A stretch of 64,000 nucleotides of DNA from Neohoeflea coraliihabitans. Lineage in GTDB: Bacteria; Pseudomonadota; Alphaproteobacteria; Rhizobiales; Rhizobiaceae. Shown here in pieces: positions 62,733 through 64,000 of this stretch (positions within the stretch are counted from its first letter, which is position 1; the number at the start of each line of letters is the position of its first letter). The stretch is taken from the NCBI RefSeq assembly GCF_019334345.1, contig NZ_JAHWQX010000003.1, positions 682,001 to 746,000 on the forward strand, written 5' to 3'. The notes under the pieces were generated by a model, which did no database searches, was not told where the DNA came from, and saw only the letters and a list, made by a program, of their open reading frames with translations. The translations under genes were made by a program, and so were the position numbers.

Positions 62733-63200
62733 ATGACCAGCACCATCGCCTCCCGCCTCGCCGCCCGCAACATTGTCCTGCCGCAGGCCGCAGCGCCGGC
62801 CGCAAACTACGTCAATTATGTCCAGTCCGGCGCCCTGTTGTACATTTCCGGGCAATTGCCTTTGAAAGACGGCAGTCTCGTGGCAACGGGACTGCTTGGC
62901 CGCGATGTTGACGTGGAAACTGCACGGCAGGCCGCCGAAGTGTGCGCCATCAATATTCTGGCACAGGCCAGTGCGGCGCTCGATGGCGATCTCGAACGCA
63001 TTGTCCGGGTGGTCAAATTGACCGGTTTCGTCGCCTCGACGGGCGATTTCACCGAGCAGCATCTGGTGATCAACGGCGCGTCCGACCTCGTCGCGGACAT
63101 CCTCGGCGAGGCCGGCAACCACGCGCGCGCCGCTGTCGGCACGGCGAGCCTGCCGCTGAATGCCGCCGTCGAAGTCGACGCCATCATAGAAGTGCGCTAA
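62733..63200 (+). CDS. RidA/YjgF family protein
   Basis: The protein has 155 residues from ATG 62733. It fits the longer YjgF subgroup: LPQAAAPAANYVNYVQSGALLY, SGQLPLKDG, and ending FTEQHLVINGASDLVADILGE with GTASLPLNAAVEVDAI. RidA proteins hydrolyse reactive enamines, but this subgroup often lacks the catalytic Arg near the C-terminus: here VEVDAI stands where RidA has E-x-E/R. So deaminase activity is doubtful. It begins a two-gene run with the phosphodiesterase four bases on. Confidence 0.87.
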   Translation: MTSTIASRLAARNIVLPQAAAPAANYVNYVQSGALLYISGQLPLKDGSLVATGLLGRDVDVETARQAAEVCAINILAQASAALDGDLERIVRVVKLTGFVASTGDFTEQHLVINGASDLVADILGEAGNHARAAVGTASLPLNAAVEVDAIIEVR

Positions 63201-63204
63201 GATC

Positions 63205-63960
63205 ATGGCGCGCTATGCGGGCGATATCGGATGGCTGACGCAGCGGCCGATCGCGCATCGCGGCTATCACGACATGAACCGCGATGTCTGGGAAAACACG
63301 CTGACCGCCTTCGAGCGCGCCGTGGCGCAGGATTTCGCCATCGAGTGCGATCTGCAATTTGCCTGTGATGGCGTGCCCGTCGTCTTCCATGACGAGGATC
63401 TGGAACGGCTGTGCGGCCTGCGCGGCGATGTCCGGCTCCAGACCTCGGCGGAACTCGGCATGCGGCGGATCGGCGGCGGCCGCGATTCGATCCCGTCGCT
63501 GAAGACGGCGCTCGAGCGCGTTGCCGGCAGGGTGCCGATGATCCTTGAATTGAAGGGTCGGGGGGCGCGCGGCGAGGAAATCAGCGACGATGACGGGTTC
63601 GCCGAAGCGGTTCTCGAGGTTCTCGAAGGCTATGCCGGCAAGGTCGCCGTCATGTCGTTCAATGCGAATATTCTTCGCGATTTCATCGCAGCCGACTGCC
63701 CTCACCCGGTCGGACTGACGGCGGAAGGCACCACGCCGGAGCAGTTTTACGAGCACGAGGATGCGATGGACATGGGGCTGGACTTCCTCGCCTACCGGGT
63801 CGAGCATCTGCCCAACCCGTTCGTCGAGGGCGTGCAGCGGCTCGGCCTGCCGGTGTTGTCATGGACGGTGCGCACCGAAGAGATGCGCGCATGCAGCGAT
63901 GCCTATGCGCATCAGATGACCTTTGAGGGGTTTGACCCGGACCAGGACCCCGCCGAGTGA
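63205..63960 (+). CDS. Glycerophosphodiester phosphodiesterase
   Basis: The protein has 251 residues of the GDPD TIM-barrel family. It has AHRGYHD (His18, Arg19), ENTLTAFERA, ECDLQ (Glu47, Asp49) and VVFHDEDL (His62), the catalytic and calcium-binding set, plus ELKGRG and SWTVR. No signal peptide is seen, so it is cytosolic. It splits glycerophosphodiesters into glycerol-3-phosphate and an alcohol. It is co-oriented with ridA, four bases apart. The last 40 bases of the window hold no visible gene. Confidence 0.93.
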   Translation: MARYAGDIGWLTQRPIAHRGYHDMNRDVWENTLTAFERAVAQDFAIECDLQFACDGVPVVFHDEDLERLCGLRGDVRLQTSAELGMRRIGGGRDSIPSLKTALERVAGRVPMILELKGRGARGEEISDDDGFAEAVLEVLEGYAGKVAVMSFNANILRDFIAADCPHPVGLTAEGTTPEQFYEHEDAMDMGLDFLAYRVEHLPNPFVEGVQRLGLPVLSWTVRTEEMRACSDAYAHQMTFEGFDPDQDPAE

Positions 63961-64000
63961 GGCGCCGCCCCCGGCATCGGGACGTTGTGGCCTTAACTGC

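Overview
The window is an ordinary chromosomal core segment of a GC-rich alphaproteobacterium, most likely of the order Hyphomicrobiales (Rhizobiales). The evidence is gene order. Read on the minus strand it contains rpsB-tsf-pyrH-frr-uppS-cdsA-rseP-bamA-lpxD-fabZ-lpxA-lpxI-lpxB, then gltA, comEC/lexA, moeA-moaC-trpC-trpD-ppiD, tpiA-secG-pyrG, kdsA, eno-ftsB-pdhA-pdhB-pdhC-lpdA-lipA, cinA-ispDF, dusB-ntrB-ntrC-ntrY-ntrX-trkA-hfq-hflX and mazG. This is a familiar rhizobial backbone. Fused IspDF, a lipoyl-bearing PDH E1 beta, LpxI, EipB and a GAAC-N7-GAAC LexA box also fit. Genus cannot be decided from the sequence alone.

Layout. 1-16 kb: a truncated ion channel, mazG, then the minus-strand block hflX/hfq/trkA/ntrXYCB/dusB, facing ispDF-cinA, and then the ratA-like gene and lipA. 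16-25 kb: the pyruvate dehydrogenase block with an SGNH hydrolase and a small membrane protein inside it, ftsB and eno. 25-33 kb: the most accessory-looking part, with a chemoreceptor ending in a CheR/CheB docking pentapeptide, a VOC gene overlapping kdsA, a lipoprotein penicillin-binding carboxypeptidase, and a SulP transporter followed by a universal stress protein. 33-42 kb: pyrG, secG, tpiA, then ppiD-trpD-trpC-moaC-moeA. 42-48 kb: self-regulated lexA, a comEC with an unusual C-terminus, gltA, and a PrlF-YhaV type toxin-antitoxin pair between gltA and lpxB. 48-62.6 kb: lipid A, outer-membrane assembly, phospholipid and translation genes. 62.7-64 kb: a RidA-like protein and a glycerophosphodiester phosphodiesterase.

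The genes mostly serve central functions: central carbon flow (Eno, PDH, GltA), lipoate for PDH (LipA), nitrogen sensing (NtrBC, NtrYX), envelope building (LpxA/B/D/I, KdsA, UppS, BamA, RseP, CdsA, EipB), nucleotide supply (PyrG, PyrH), tryptophan and molybdopterin synthesis, translation (S2, EF-Ts, RRF) and stress control (Hfq, HflX, LexA, MazG). Several candidate sigma-70 promoters follow the form TTGNNN-N16/18-TANNNN; they were found by eye and not scored. I saw no rRNA, tRNA, IS element, prophage or CRISPR array. I found no convincing wholly new system. The best leads are the accessory insertions at 25-33 kb, the toxin-antitoxin insertion, and the stop-codon tandem repeat at the end of gltA.
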